A stretch of 64,000 nucleotides of DNA from Manduca sexta (lineage: Eukaryota > Arthropoda > Insecta > Lepidoptera > Sphingidae), in contig NC_051118.1 in NCBI RefSeq assembly GCF_014839805.1, positions 10,160,391-10,224,390 on the forward strand, written 5' to 3'. The translations under genes were made by a program, and so were the position numbers. Below the pieces are notes generated by a model that saw only the letters and a program-made list of their open reading frames with translations, did no database searches and was not told where the DNA came from. This document shows, piece by piece, positions 33,489 through 44,712 of this stretch. Within the stretch, counting starts at the first letter, position 1. Each line of letters opens with the position of its first letter.

Positions 33489-33600
33489 TTAAAAGCTAAA
33501 GCTAAAAATATTCACTCGCCGGGATCCAAACCCGAACCTATTCTGATCTCCGAGCTGTTGCACATTAGGGTCGCTTCGCATCTCGTCTAGAGAAATCATT
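33489..33600 (-). repeat. tRNA-like segment, probably a SINE remnant
   Basis: On the minus strand GGTTCGGGTTTGGATCCC resembles a pol III B box, but no A box or acceptor stem can be paired. Weak call. Confidence 0.25.
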
Positions 33601-33650
33601 AGACGGCCAGCGCCAAACGACATCGCCGCGCCGTAGAGATGGGGATAACA

Positions 33651-34347
33651 TATCGATAATTCGCCAAATTTTGACACATATATCGATATTTACTAAAATT
33701 TAGTATTATTCTAGTGACCAGATCTAAGAGACTGGGAAGGTGCGACAGCTTTTGGTTTATTATATAATATGTATGTAACATCACAACATATTTTGTAAGA
33801 CGAAGCACAATGAAACTCATGTAAAACGAAAATAATAAACGAATATAGCTAATAGCTTTGTCTATTTCTCGTTGCTAAGCAGTATTGGATGCATTGTTTT
33901 GTTCCAATATGAAGGATTGTAACTAGTGGTATTAGAAGATATTGTGAGACTTAGGGCCGTATTAAATACTCAATTCCGCTCTTAAGTGCAATTTCAGCTA
34001 AGACATTGGCTTAAACGTAAGCTCAGCTGCGTAGATCGAACCGTCAACAGCTCCAAAATTGAAAAAAAACGTATAATTAAGAAAACTAGTTAGATATTGT
34101 AACTTTGACTTTTCGGTCTACCAAAATTTCAATAATCTCCCCCCCCCCCCCCCTTGTGTCCATGTAGGCAACAGGACTTCGAAAAGTCCGAAAAATAGTT
34201 TATTGCAATGTCTCTATCTACATTAGCTATTCTACGATAACTGTCAAATAAAATTGACTTAAAACTTTGAAACCCTCAAACAATGGCTTAGTTAACTACT
34301 CAGTTCAAACGTATAGTAAAACAAACTCCAAATATACGCTATCGATA
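33651..34347. promoter_or_regulatory. TATCGATA sites, first group
   Basis: Exact TATCGATA palindromes start at 33651, 33681 and 34340. This is the DRE core bound by DREF in Drosophila, and it contains the CGATA word used by BEAF-32. Any use here is inferred from motif identity. Confidence 0.45.
34085..34205. mobile_element. Remnant related to family A interior
   Basis: TATTGTAACTTTGACTTTTCGG and later words match the interior of the element at 1607 (about 1838-1915), here interrupted by a run of 15 C (34139-34153) and ending in AAATAGTTTATT. Confidence 0.45.
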
Positions 34348-34937
34348 TTTGCTATCGACAATCGCCAGGGTCTATGCCGACAGTCGCATTACTCAACTGT
34401 CGTTAGAGCGACGCTCGGCGCTCGCGACACTAATATCACATTTATTGTAGCTATGTGGGTGCACATGTCTGCCTACCCCTCCGGATGTACAGACGGATGA
34501 GATTAACAATAGTAGAGATTTTGTTGAGCAGTAAATTCTTTATGAGGTCAAGGGTCCTATTCCGTTCACGAGGGTATATCCGTCTTATTGCAATTGACAA
34601 CTTTTAATTTTATCAACTTAAAAAAAATGTATTATTTTCAAAAAAATTGGTTCGAAACTGATGATGTATATATTATGTACATTATCGCCTACATTAGATA
34701 CAGATTAGCAACATATTTGAAAAACCTGTTTGGAAAACTGCCTAGGACAAGAAATTAAAGTCTATATCCACCCCATTGCAAATATTCTAGCGGAAAGTAC
34801 TTATAGGAAGATGATAATTTCAAGAACCGTGTTTTGTACAGAAAGATTACATGGAGATAACGTATAACATTTAATAATGTTCTTTTTAAGAGGATCTGAT
34901 TGGTCGGCTTCTAAACTATATTAAATAATTCACCTCT
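34348..34937. other. Non-coding spacer
   Basis: No gene or repeat recognised. Confidence 0.4.
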
Positions 34938-35152
34938 TGGAAAACAAATGAATTATCGCTTTCTTTTAGGGTGAAGGAAAACATCGTGAGGAAACCTGCA
35001 TACCTCAGAAGTTCTTCAAAATAATTTCGAAGGTATGTGAAGTCTAATAACCCGCACTAGGCCAGCGTGGTGGACTAAGGCCTATTCCCTCTCAGTAGTA
35101 TAGACCCATGCCCAGCAATGGGACAGTATATAATACAGGGCTGACATTATGG
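34938..35152 (+). mobile_element. SINE gamma, 5'-truncated
   Basis: Begins at AATGAATTATCGCTTTC and continues through GTGAAGGAAAACATCGTGAG, CGCACTAGGCCAGCGTGGTG and ATACAGGGCTGACATTAT. Confidence 0.8.
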
Positions 35153-38100
35153 CAACAACTACTGTAAATTACAGTTGAGTTTACCCAAAACTATGTAAGT
35201 ATTCATCTTAAAATATAAGTTCCCAGTAACGTCAAGTCCGACCTGACAAGTGGAAACCAATTCCCCTATAACGAAGGAGCGCCATTCAACCATTCACAGC
35301 GACTACTTAACCCTAAGTCCCGCGCCAACTACCCATTGATACATTTTTTGTATTCAACCCTATTGGCATTAGGGCTCGGGTCGAATCTGCCTCATTTGAC
35401 CCTCCATCGCTAATCCGGGCCGCGGTGACACTTGACAGGTAAAAATCGGCGTTCAACAATGGCGCGGTCGATTTATGAGGGTTTCTGATGAGTGCCCCTC
35501 GGATGGTGCAAGACTGCTTCGAATATTTGTTGTTTGCTTTTTGGTTTTGGTTTGCTCGATTTTCGGTTTTAAAGTTTTATTTTTTTCATATTTTTTGTAC
35601 TACAAAAGAAATAAAAGTACCAGGAAACTATACAGTGTAAGATTTATTAAATTAAATTCGAACCAATCGATATATGAAAAATACAAGTAACAGGCGAGCA
35701 TAGAAAGCAAGAGGTACGAACAATAATCAGCTGGCCCCGCATGGCCGACCGCAAACCGACCGATAGGCAGTATACATAAAAAGTAACACCACTGTTGAGG
35801 TTACCACCATTACATTCGAATTATGTGCATTCTAATACTAAAATCGTTTTAATTTCGAACGAACGAATGTGATTTAAACGCAAAATAATTTAAACAATCC
35901 GTTTCCGTCAGCTTTAATTCTGATTGACGGAATTGATTTGGCGATTAGGTTCGATTTATAGCAGAGATTTTGCTCTAAGTTATTTCTGTTCTCCTGGTCT
36001 TAAGATAATCGAATGTCAAAAGACTGCCTATCTAAATTTGATAGGAACGTGTCCGTTCATTTTCTCTGGTTTTACAATATTATATAACTTGGAAAATACA
36101 GAGATACGTGCCCTGGGTTTGGAAAATGGACATCCATCATGCCGACATCAACATGTCAGTATCATACCGACTAGGCTATTGCAATTCAACAAATGGTTTG
36201 TAGAGCGAACGTTAGGTACCCACTGCCACTTCATCATAAGAATTTACAATTTTACCGAAATTCGTACCTAATTTAGTATTCCGTTAAGCATATAAGGTCT
36301 TGTAGAGCGAAAGTCAGTCCCTTCTGGTCCCAAGGGCCTGGAAGTTCGGCGTCGAGGGCCGCCTCGAGATTTGCGATCTGCCCACGTTTACGAGGTCAGT
36401 GGACGTGACCTCCTTCATTGTATGTGCTCCTGGTCGATGTTAAATTCGGGAAACAGAAATTATAAGAGGTTTGTTCACAAAAATCGTCAATTTGTTTTTA
36501 GTTTGTAAGCGATTAAACTCGTAAATACACTGAAAATCACGCTGTCAACAATATTCCGGCATAAACCGGTATATGAACAAAGCAACCATAATTATAAAAA
36601 ACCTAGTGTCTAGATAAAAATGACCCTTATACAAAACACAGAGGCACAATTAAGGTTTGCAAATGTTCCAAACAGGGCCCGATGCGACGTGACGTAATAA
36701 AAAGATGTAGCCGCCCCGGAGGCTCCGGGCCGCTCAGATTTACAGTCGCCTTGCGTAGGACGTGAGCCAACGACATCGGTACGATGGCCTGTAGCTACGC
36801 TTGCGGTAAGACAGCGTGTCGCTTTACTTAGCTACGCGTTTAGTTCTCTAGAGATTCTCGTATATTTCTAGAATGAAAAGTAAATTTATTCAGCCGTATC
36901 TATTGAAAGTTTTAATAAAACTATGTCTAAAGTTACCGGCTTCTGTTCGCAGCTTTCTTTTGTATTAAAAAATAATAATTAAAAACACTTATAGTTAATA
37001 CAAGACATAGTCTCTAAAATGTGTTCTTTTAGAGATTTCTGTTTGCATCTAATAAACATCTACACAAACTTAAATTGATAATAGGGATAGTGGATTCAAA
37101 TCCCACCCTTCCACTCCAATAGTGGGATCATAAATCCCACTTCTCCGTGGGATTTGACTGTCGCGGGCGGGGTACACGGCCGGATGTTCAGGAACGTGCC
37201 AGACCTGTTGGGTACGGGCAAGTAAATTCTGTCGACCCAATGAGGGATAGCGGCTTTGAATTTTATCAAATTAAAGCCGGAACTTGAGAAATGGATTTTC
37301 AAAAATCCTTTCTTATGCAATTGCGTGATTAACTCATTGATATCACGGACATTTCTAAGTACAGGAAAGAAGTCCTACAACTGTTACGTACTCACAATTA
37401 ATAATTATAATTAATCACATTCACCACCACATGTTATAACATAAGATGTTGTTATGTTTTGTCACTTCTTATTATGTTTTATCCCTTTTGTCTGCTTTAA
37501 GTTTCTACTTATATACCTAAATAATATTAGTAACAAATATTATTATTTTTGCCGCTGTACTAATATATAAATTTGCATGCTGTGGTCTCCTGTAATTGAA
37601 GAGGCACGTCACATTGTTAATTATACCAATATTACGACATTGCATTTATTATAAGCCGTGTATCCTTTGTTGGAGGTCCTTAAATAAATAAAAATAAAAA
37701 TTTAATAAATTAAATAAAATAAAAAATAAAAACTCCTGTTCATACTTGCTTCTAATAAAGCTCCAATTTAAACTGTTGTTCAATGTTATATTTTTTATTA
37801 TTATTAAAGCAGTGTAATTATTAAAAATAGGTGTATATAGCCTGAGTCATTCAAAGTAGTGTTGATCGTCACAATATCGATATGCCCGAAACCCGAAACA
37901 TGTTAATTTTATCGACAAAATGAAGAATTAAAAAAAAATACTGTAGCCGAAATTATTTTTACCATTTCTACATAGAAGACGCGAATTAAATTATTTAACT
38001 TTAAAGTCCAACAGCTGGCAAATGTTTTAATCCTTTTTAATTAAATAAACAGACGGACACTCGTCCGAACAGCCCAGATTGTAAGAGTTTTAAATTATGT

Positions 38101-38227
38101 AGTACTGAAGTACACTGAACTAAAAGCAGTAAGAAAATTATATATGAGCAACACAACTTCGCACTCTTAATAAAATAATGACCCATTACAAAATTTCCAA
38201 TTTATGGGAATCGTCAAACAACCAATT
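35153..38227. other. Long non-coding tract with GC islets
   Basis: Islets lie at about 35270-35480, 36300-36440 and 36680-36845. One TATCGATA is at 37875. The 115-codon plus frame at 35924-36271 has no recognisable domain. No dispersed repeats identified. Confidence 0.4.
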
Positions 38228-38420
38228 TCTGTTTGCGACCTTTTAGTTTTTTCCTTTTTTTGCTCATGCTATAGGTTTCATTTATTACCTATCTTTAATA
38301 AGCTCAAATTTAAAGGAACCTAAAAAAAAACGGTAGCAAACAAAAATAGTTTTTCGAAGACTGCCACAAATTAACAATTTTGAAATAGGTCATTATTTTA
38401 TTAAGAGTGCGATTTTTCCT
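38228..38420 (+). repeat. Dispersed repeat R3, copy 2
   Basis: Matches 31262-31440. Its left edge TTTGCGACCTTTTAG and the internal ACGGTAGCAAACAAAAAT are approximately inverted, suggesting a MITE of about 110 bp within a longer repeat. Confidence 0.6.
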
Positions 38421-40229
38421 AACATGTTGCAATAATTTGATTAGGTATCCTCAAGAGCTATGCAGACGGCGCAGGCCGCGGGCAACAGCTAGTGTAACTG
38501 ATAACGAGATTACGAACAGCTCCGATAGGGTATAGTTGGGTGACTATGGGCGCACCCTATATGGCACGTGTACACCCGAGTGGAGACGTAAAGTGGGTGA
38601 CATCTCGAACACATGTGACTCGGCATCAGTCACCGCCCGCCTGATAGGGTTGTCACGTGTCTTATCCTTGAGCTTGATAAGCTTGGTTTAAAGAAAAATA
38701 AACAAGTTCAATAAACGGGTATGTGTTTTTAGTATCGAAAATTCATAGATTTTATCTTAGCTCAAAACTCCGTCAAATGCCGATGACAGTGAAGTTACAC
38801 ATCCCTAAAACCAATTCAAATTAAGAACTTCGATATGAGCAATTGACAAATTCCAAATTTAGACAATTTATTTCTATATCAAGGAGTGACGTTATAATTT
38901 AAGGTTGACAAAAGTGGCAACCCTAAGGCGGGAGGTCGGCGGGGAGAGGCGCGCGCGGGGCGGGGCGGAAGTGCCGTGCGTGCGATTTAATTCCATCGCC
39001 TCGGCCGGGACCGGCGAGTTAGTGATGAGACATTGGCGATAGCTTCACTTATGTGTGTTTTTGCGAAGTTAGATTAAAGATCCCGATACTTATAGTTGAA
39101 GAGATAAAAAACCTCTTTAATTTAGGAATCATCCTATCAAGAAATGATGACTACTGAAGAAATGGAGATTGGTTGTAAATATCATGGAAAAAAATTAATT
39201 ACTTGCAAAATATTATCTATTTTAAAATTTACTAATACCTGGAGACTTATCAATAAGGTTACTAAATATTCAAGTGGAAGGGATAAAACAAAAACCAACC
39301 CATCATAAACAGCAGAACCCTAGACAAAACACAAAACCGTTTGAAAAAAAAAGCGCTCTAAAAATTTATCGATAAATAAAAAATGTCAGCATAAATTTAT
39401 CGATATCGATATTCTTATCGAATCAGCAGCCGCCTTGAAGGCGGCAGCGTTGCGACGCGCCGGCGAGCTCGTAAAATGCGAGCCCAGGTGATTCTGTCGG
39501 CGCGGCGCGGCGGCGGCGCACAAACACGCTGCTACAGACGCTCGCTACTGCGTGTCACAGGGCTGCCACGAGACTAAACTAGGCTATTTATAATTTTATA
39601 ATATTCTTGTACTTCATTCTTTTTATGTAGTGCTGTAACGTGTTGGCCGTAACCGCATAATTGAACTTAAAACAAGGTGTAGTTAGTGTTATGCAATGTT
39701 AGTAAAAATCACGTCAGCATTAGAAATGTACTTTTAGCTATCTACAATTAAGAATTGTTTTCACAAGTTAGGTTCTTATTTCACAGGCTCCGAATCATCT
39801 GTACACTTAAACAATAAAACACCTCTTTCTATTTCATCTCATTTTTGTACCTTTAAGAATTAAAATTATCTTAAAACTCATTAGATTTTGTTTATAATAA
39901 AATAACAGTAAGTTTTCATACATAAATTTGTTTTAAATGAGTAAATACAAAAAGTAAGATTTGCTCAAACATAAATCCGTTAATAATAGCAAATACAAAA
40001 AAGTCGTATGTGACAGCCCTCGGCGTTCTGAGCTCTGAGCTAAGTATCTACGTGCCGCGACTACGTGTCCCCGGCAGAGACCGTTCGCTGACAGAATAAC
40101 TACAGATACTTTGTGCACAATATTACCGTTATATTACCACAGATCAGGGTACCCGATTTATTGTTCCCGGAGCCTCCGTACTAAGCACAGTAACTTTGTG
40201 TCTGAGGGCGCGTACTGATCTACACTATA
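38421..40229. other. Non-coding tract with GC islets and TATCGATA sites
   Basis: Very GC-rich islets lie at 38920-39020 and 39425-39570. Between them are three TATCGATA sites at 39367, 39398 and 39404, the last two overlapping. No exon recognised. Confidence 0.45.
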
Positions 40230-40374
40230 CAGTGGAGAAGGGTGGATTTATCGGAATGGGAATCCAACTATAGGTACTAATATGCATGAATGCGCTCTGC
40301 AATCTAATGATAATTAGGTTTCATATTAGGAAGGTGAAAGCAGGAATCGGGTTAAATGGACCCTTCTCCATTGC
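40230..40374 (+). mobile_element. hAT-type MITE (family B)
   Basis: CAGTGGAGAAGGGT start and ACCCTTCTCCATTG end. The interior carries ACTAATATGCATGAATGCG, CTAATGATAATTAGG and GCAGGAATCGGGTTAAATGG. Confidence 0.75.
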
Positions 40375-40530
40375 TGGATGACTATTCCTTAACAAAACAA
40401 GATGCAGTGTGATATGGCATTTGTTATTTTAAGACATCAGGTTAAGCGTCAAAATACCTTGACTCTTTAATGTCCATCAAAATGGAGTAGTTTTCTGTAC
40501 TCTATGATACTCCCAATCGTAAGCATTTAA

Positions 40531-40705
40531 AGTTGGTCTTTTGCCTGATCTCTCTGGTCATGTCAGTTTGCTGTTTCACCGGATTGAGAGTGAAGGAACA
40601 GAGAGTGCTTGTGTATTGCGCACACACTTGTGCACTATAATATCTCCTTACTTAGCTGATCTCCGTTGAATTGGCCGCCTAGGCCCAAATTCGTTTAGGA
40701 ATCGC
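40531..40705 (+). mobile_element. SINE beta, 3' part
   Basis: Contains CCTGATCTCTCTGGTCATGT, GTGTATTGCGCACACACTTG and GAATTGGCCGCCTAGGCCC. Confidence 0.75.
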
Positions 40706-41145
40706 TCTACATTGTACTCTAATAATTGAGAAAGATCTAGAAGCGCTTCAGATACTAGAAGCTAAAATCCATACATAAACAGAGATGGAAATTCAAATGT
40801 TCCATCCGAACGGTTCAGTTTCTACAAAGGATAGCTCGAGTTGGGACCTCAGACTTCTCGGTTTACCCACGTCCCACTAGGATAAACATGCATGCCCCTA
40901 TAAACGCTAACGGGTTACTCAATATTGCTACTCTTTCATACCACAAATAGTTTTGTAATAAAGACAATTTGAGCCGGCACAATTGTATCAACTGTCGAAG
41001 GATAATCATCTCTCGTCAGTCGACATTCTGTTGGACTCCCACTCCACTTACCATTAGCAGAGGTTTCACTTTGCCATGCCAATACAAAAAAGAAAAGACA
41101 AAATATTGATTAAGTTATTTATTTATGAAGCTAGCGTCGTACAAA
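40706..41145. other. Non-coding spacer
   Basis: No feature recognised. Confidence 0.35.
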
Positions 41146-41440
41146 GGGCGCTATGAATTGTTACACTTGGCTCGGTACATTGATTTAGTGACTGTACCGG
41201 GAAAGACTAAAGATAGGAACCAGTTAGTAATTAATATTTACCAAATTTAAATGAATTTCACCATCGAGTTCTAATGTTTTATAAGTTTTCTGAGGGCGCT
41301 GTGAATTATTACACTTCACTCGATACATCAATTTAAGGACTCTGTAGCGGGAAAGGCTTAAAGGTAGCATACATTTAATAATGAATATTTGCCAAATTTT
41401 AGTGAACTTTATCATCGAGTAGACATTTTTTACAAATATT
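41146..41440 (+). repeat. Two-copy tandem duplication, 148-bp period
   Basis: Copy 1 starts GGGCGCTATGAATTGTTACA at 41146 and copy 2 GGGCGCTGTGAATTATTACA at 41294. Both continue with a CGGGAAAG-CT word, a GGTA/AGGTAG region, ATTTACCAAATTT-like and ATCATCGAGT words. Divergence is considerable, so the duplication is old. Confidence 0.7.
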
Positions 41441-41568
41441 CTACATATCATTCCTGTAGCTAATTATGTTTTCTCTCACAGTATATTACGGATTTTTAAT
41501 GAAGTTTACATGCTACACAATACCACAACACGTCTCTATTGTAAAAAGAATTTTAAATAATAAAAAAA

Positions 41569-41716
41569 TTAACAGACGCCAAACATTATCCAATCATCGA
41601 TATCATCGAACAAATCGTAAAGCACATCACTATTGACAGCCGGGCAAGTTACCGGGTTCGCGACAGGCGTGAACTGAGGTGACCGCGACGGCCGCGGCAC
41701 CGCACTATACGGGTAG
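41569..41716 (-). CDS. Candidate terminal coding exon of an unidentified gene
   Basis: Downstream of a possible acceptor (AAAAAATTATAG, AG at 41717-41718) lies an open frame of 49 codons: proline/serine-rich (YPYSAVPRPSRSPQFTPVA) and then acidic-aromatic (DVLYDLFDDIDDWIMFGVC), ending in TAA at 41569-41571. Composition switches abruptly from AT-rich to GC-rich exactly at the acceptor and back after the stop, and the residue mix looks like real protein. I cannot name the family. A SINE begins 35 bp upstream, in what would be the intron. No poly(A) signal is obvious. It cannot belong to the NOL4-like gene at 28784, because a stop here would precede that gene's exons. Chance remains possible. Confidence 0.35.
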
Positions 41717-41750
41717 CTATAATTTTTTAAAGAATCTATCAAAAATTTAA

Positions 41751-41925
41751 AGAATGCCTCGGTTGCGTGGTTGTACTGTATCCGCGGTACGAAAGCGCTC
41801 TGAGGTCCTGTGTTCGAATCCCGGGCAAAGTGATATTTGGGTTTTTTGCTCAGTATTAGCCCGGAATTTGTGCCCGATATGGCGATAGGCTCGCCCCCTA
41901 TCACATCATGCGACGGAGAACCCAG
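41751..41925 (+). mobile_element. SINE alpha
   Basis: GCCTCGGTTGCGTGGTTGTA head, GTGTTCGAATCCCGGGCAAA B-box region, CCCGATATGGCGATAGGCTC and CCCCTATCACATCATGCGAC body; 3'-truncated. Confidence 0.8.
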
Positions 41926-42639
41926 GACCTTCCCCTTCACAGACCAAACTTTACCACTTGAACAAGGACATTTGACGATACTTATGAATGACAAAATTAT
42001 AAAAATAGCTAATACATCAAAAAAAAATCTTTTCCAAACATATAATAAAGCCCCATTAGATTAACGAGGGCCCCTCATTATTCGAAATCAGTATTAATTA
42101 ATAATTACTTCACCCACCGCTCGCTTCGCTCAGAACGCTTTTAAAACTCAGTGCTCGTCGATCGAAAATTCAGCGACACTTGCTGGCTGGAATTAATAGA
42201 TTTTAAGACGTAAGCCGGCAAAATTAGAATTGTCAAGTTTACCTGTTGATGGTTGGATTAGCGCATTGATTCCCAAAGTGGTCCAGGTGGACCCCCAGGA
42301 GTCCAAGGGAGACTTGGCGGCGGTCTACGATGGCGTGAACAAATATGAGGGTCCACAGTTTATAAGCGTCCACGAAAATTTATCTGGTTTGATAGTACAC
42401 TAAAATGATGGCTTGAAAAAAAGGTACACAGGAGCAAATTTTTGAAAGAAGTCTATGACAAATAAGGTTTAATAACCTCAGGGTAAGAGACTTCGTCTAT
42501 ATTCTTATAGATAGCGGCTTTGTCTGTGTTAGTGGACTTTCCCGCTTCAAAAGGTTCGGTATCACCGATCCATTACACTATGCACAACGCCAGAGTCATC
42601 TATTAAAAATCAGATACACTGTTATTCTCCACGGGAGTA
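41926..42639. other. Spacer with a decayed TE edge
   Basis: Around 42268-42370, TTCCCAAAGTGGTCCAGG and GTGGACCCCCAGGAGTCCA look like a degraded transposon terminus (hAT-like in character, unproven). No gene. Confidence 0.4.
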
Positions 42640-42802
42640 GCCGGGCAAAATGTAGCCTATTTCTTAAACCAGGACGTAGGCTATGTGTGTGCCAAATTTC
42701 ATCTAAATCCGTTCAGTTGTTACTGAGTTTACTTCTGACAAAAATTTAAACAACAATAACCAAACAAAAACACAAATTTTGGCACTTATAATATTAGTAA
42801 GG
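42640..42802 (-). mobile_element. Degraded short Helitron
   Basis: In minus orientation the 5' part is TTACTAATATTATAAGTGCC, with CGGATTTAGATGAAATTTGG. The GC-rich end near 42640 (GAGTAGCCGGGCAAAAT on the plus strand) is decayed. Confidence 0.6.
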
Positions 42803-43052
42803 CTACTAAATGTTTACTAACCGAGCAGTGCTAACTTTACACTGAGGTTTCAACATGGATGATAAACGATCAGTTTTGGCGCCAAACAAAAAAATCGATA
42901 TTCGCATTCTTGAATACAAGAAATCGAACTTTCTACACCACTACTGTAAAGTACAAAACCCAGAGCTGTTCAGTTTAGGTAAAAGTACTCCATTAGGATT
43001 AGATACTGCGTAGTTTTCATCATCCACATTCTAAAAATGAAAAATGCTTATA
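42803..43052. other. Non-coding spacer
   Basis: No feature recognised. Confidence 0.35.
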
Positions 43053-43134
43053 CCGCTCACAGCGATCGCAACGCTCGTAGCGCTCACAGCGCTTGTAACG
43101 CTTACAGCGCTCATGACGCTTACAACGCTCGGCT
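43053..43134 (+). repeat. 9-bp minisatellite, about nine units
   Basis: Consecutive 9-mers CGCTCACAG, CGATCGCAA, CGCTCGTAG, CGCTCACAG, CGCTTGTAA, CGCTTACAG, CGCTCATGA, CGCTTACAA, CGCTCGGCT (consensus CGCTYRYAR). Being a multiple of three it stays open on the minus strand and encodes a repeated (K/E)RC/RY pattern, but there is no support for translation. Confidence 0.8.
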
Positions 43135-44345
43135 GCGGGCGTCGCGTTACAAGTAGCTCTCGGCGCTAATGACGTGCTTGTTGCCGCCGGTCGCGCAATC
43201 CGCCTTGTCTGTACCATGATAAGCGGTCGATAGATGTGGCATGATTTTGCAATTTTAGATATTTTTCTCTTTACAAGTGAAAAGTTTTTAAGGGGGAGTA
43301 GTAGCACGCGTGATGTATAATTTAATATAACATTAAGTCAGTTTTGTCAATTTTACGCTTCTCCTGTTATTAGTCAATAAAAAGTAATTTAAAAAAATGT
43401 CGATGACAAATTATTGTTTTAAGATTACATGTTGTGTCCGAATAAAAAAAACCTTTTATTTGTTGCTGAAGAGGTTACAGTTTAAAAAAAATATGACTGT
43501 TGCAATAGAATAGAAACAAAACAAGAATTAATTATTATTACAATAATGTAACATCTAATTCAAATGAATAACGTAATAATAATTCAATTCTATATAAAGA
43601 ATATATCTTATGTATTTCTGTGGTTTTCCTCAGACGTTCAAATATGTAACGTGCGTTTAGACATTAGAGTAAATGGTCACAAAAGTATCCTGTCCCTTAA
43701 GTCAATACTCATACATTCCCATAGAAATAATATTTCAAGAATACACAATACTTTTAAATAAACATAAACTAGGTCAAACACACCACGTTCAACAATTAGC
43801 CACATCCAGCAACCCAACATCGTTGTAGACGCCGCAAGAACAATGCGGCCCGTGTCGCCCGCCGCATCCAACCGGAACACCCGACGGCTTTATTTTTATT
43901 TATTCCGCGGCTTATATCGACCTATCGATAATAGTGATGCTGGCCGTTTGGTCCTTTGGGGTATATGTCCAGATGTTTTTTTTTTGTTATAAGTTAAGTT
44001 ATAAATGCAGTGTAATGATAAAATAAAGTATGGACTTAAATAGTATGGATAGATTTTATTAGATTAAAAATGACTAAATAATAGACTAAATATTATTAGA
44101 TTAAATATTGCAATAAATATCACTTCTAAATTGATAGTATCCGAATTCAAACGTGGATGCATTAACTAAAGTATCAAATAAGTATAGCTCCTTTTAACAA
44201 ATCGATATATTATCGAAGACATTATAATACATTTCACAACATCTAATGTCGTATATTTATCGATAACAGTTCAATATCGATAGGCATTCAAGCCCTACGC
44301 CTTCGCCTGACGCTAGTCGCGAGTGTCGCGCGACACGCTTTTTAT
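43135..44345. other. Non-coding tract with TATCGATA sites
   Basis: GC-rich at 43135-43220 and AT-rich after that. Exact TATCGATA lies at 43923, 44258 and 44275. The perfect palindrome GTGTCGCGCGACAC lies at 44323-44336, immediately before the foldback. No gene. Confidence 0.45.
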
Positions 44346-44712
44346 TTAAGGTGGTAGCTCAAGGTCCATTTTCATACATTTTGTTTCGGCTTTAATCTGG
44401 GTAACTAAACAAGTATTGGCAAGTAAAGAATTTAAATTCACGTCTAGTTAGTGATTAGTTCTCGCAGTTGAAAGAAAAACGTAAAAATAATTAATAAACA
44501 TGGATATTTCTGCCTTTAAAATTTCGTCATATTAAATTTTAAAGGCCGAAATATCCATGATTATTAATTATTTTTACATTTTTCTTTCAACTGCGAGAAC
44601 TAATCACTAACTAGACGTGAATTTAAATTCTTTACTTGCCAATACTTGTTTAGTTACCCAGATTAAAGCCGAAACAAAATGTATGAAAATGGACCTTGAG
44701 CTACCACCTTAA
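44346..44712. mobile_element. Foldback element with 179-bp arms and TTAA ends
   Basis: A 367-bp near-perfect palindrome. The left arm 44346-44524 and right arm 44534-44712 are complementary with about three mismatches, around a 9-nt loop at 44525-44533. Both ends read TTAA followed by AGGTGGTAGCTC inward, consistent with a TTAA (piggyBac-type) target duplication. There is no coding capacity. The small number of differences between arms points to recent formation or ongoing gene conversion. If transcribed it would form a long hairpin RNA. Confidence 0.85.

Noticed and set aside
36301..36440. GC-rich frame GVEGRLEICDLPTFTRSVDV, possibly LINE-derived
   Set aside because: No endonuclease or reverse transcriptase motif could be identified, so it is treated as a GC islet.
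41569..41994. Single 141-codon minus-strand ORF spanning the SINE
   Set aside because: Its upstream two thirds is SINE alpha and intron-like sequence; only the part after the AG at 41717 looks coding.
43020..43307. 95-codon minus-strand frame with repeated ERCKRY
   Set aside because: Produced by the 9-bp minisatellite, whose period keeps the frame open; no initiation or splice support.
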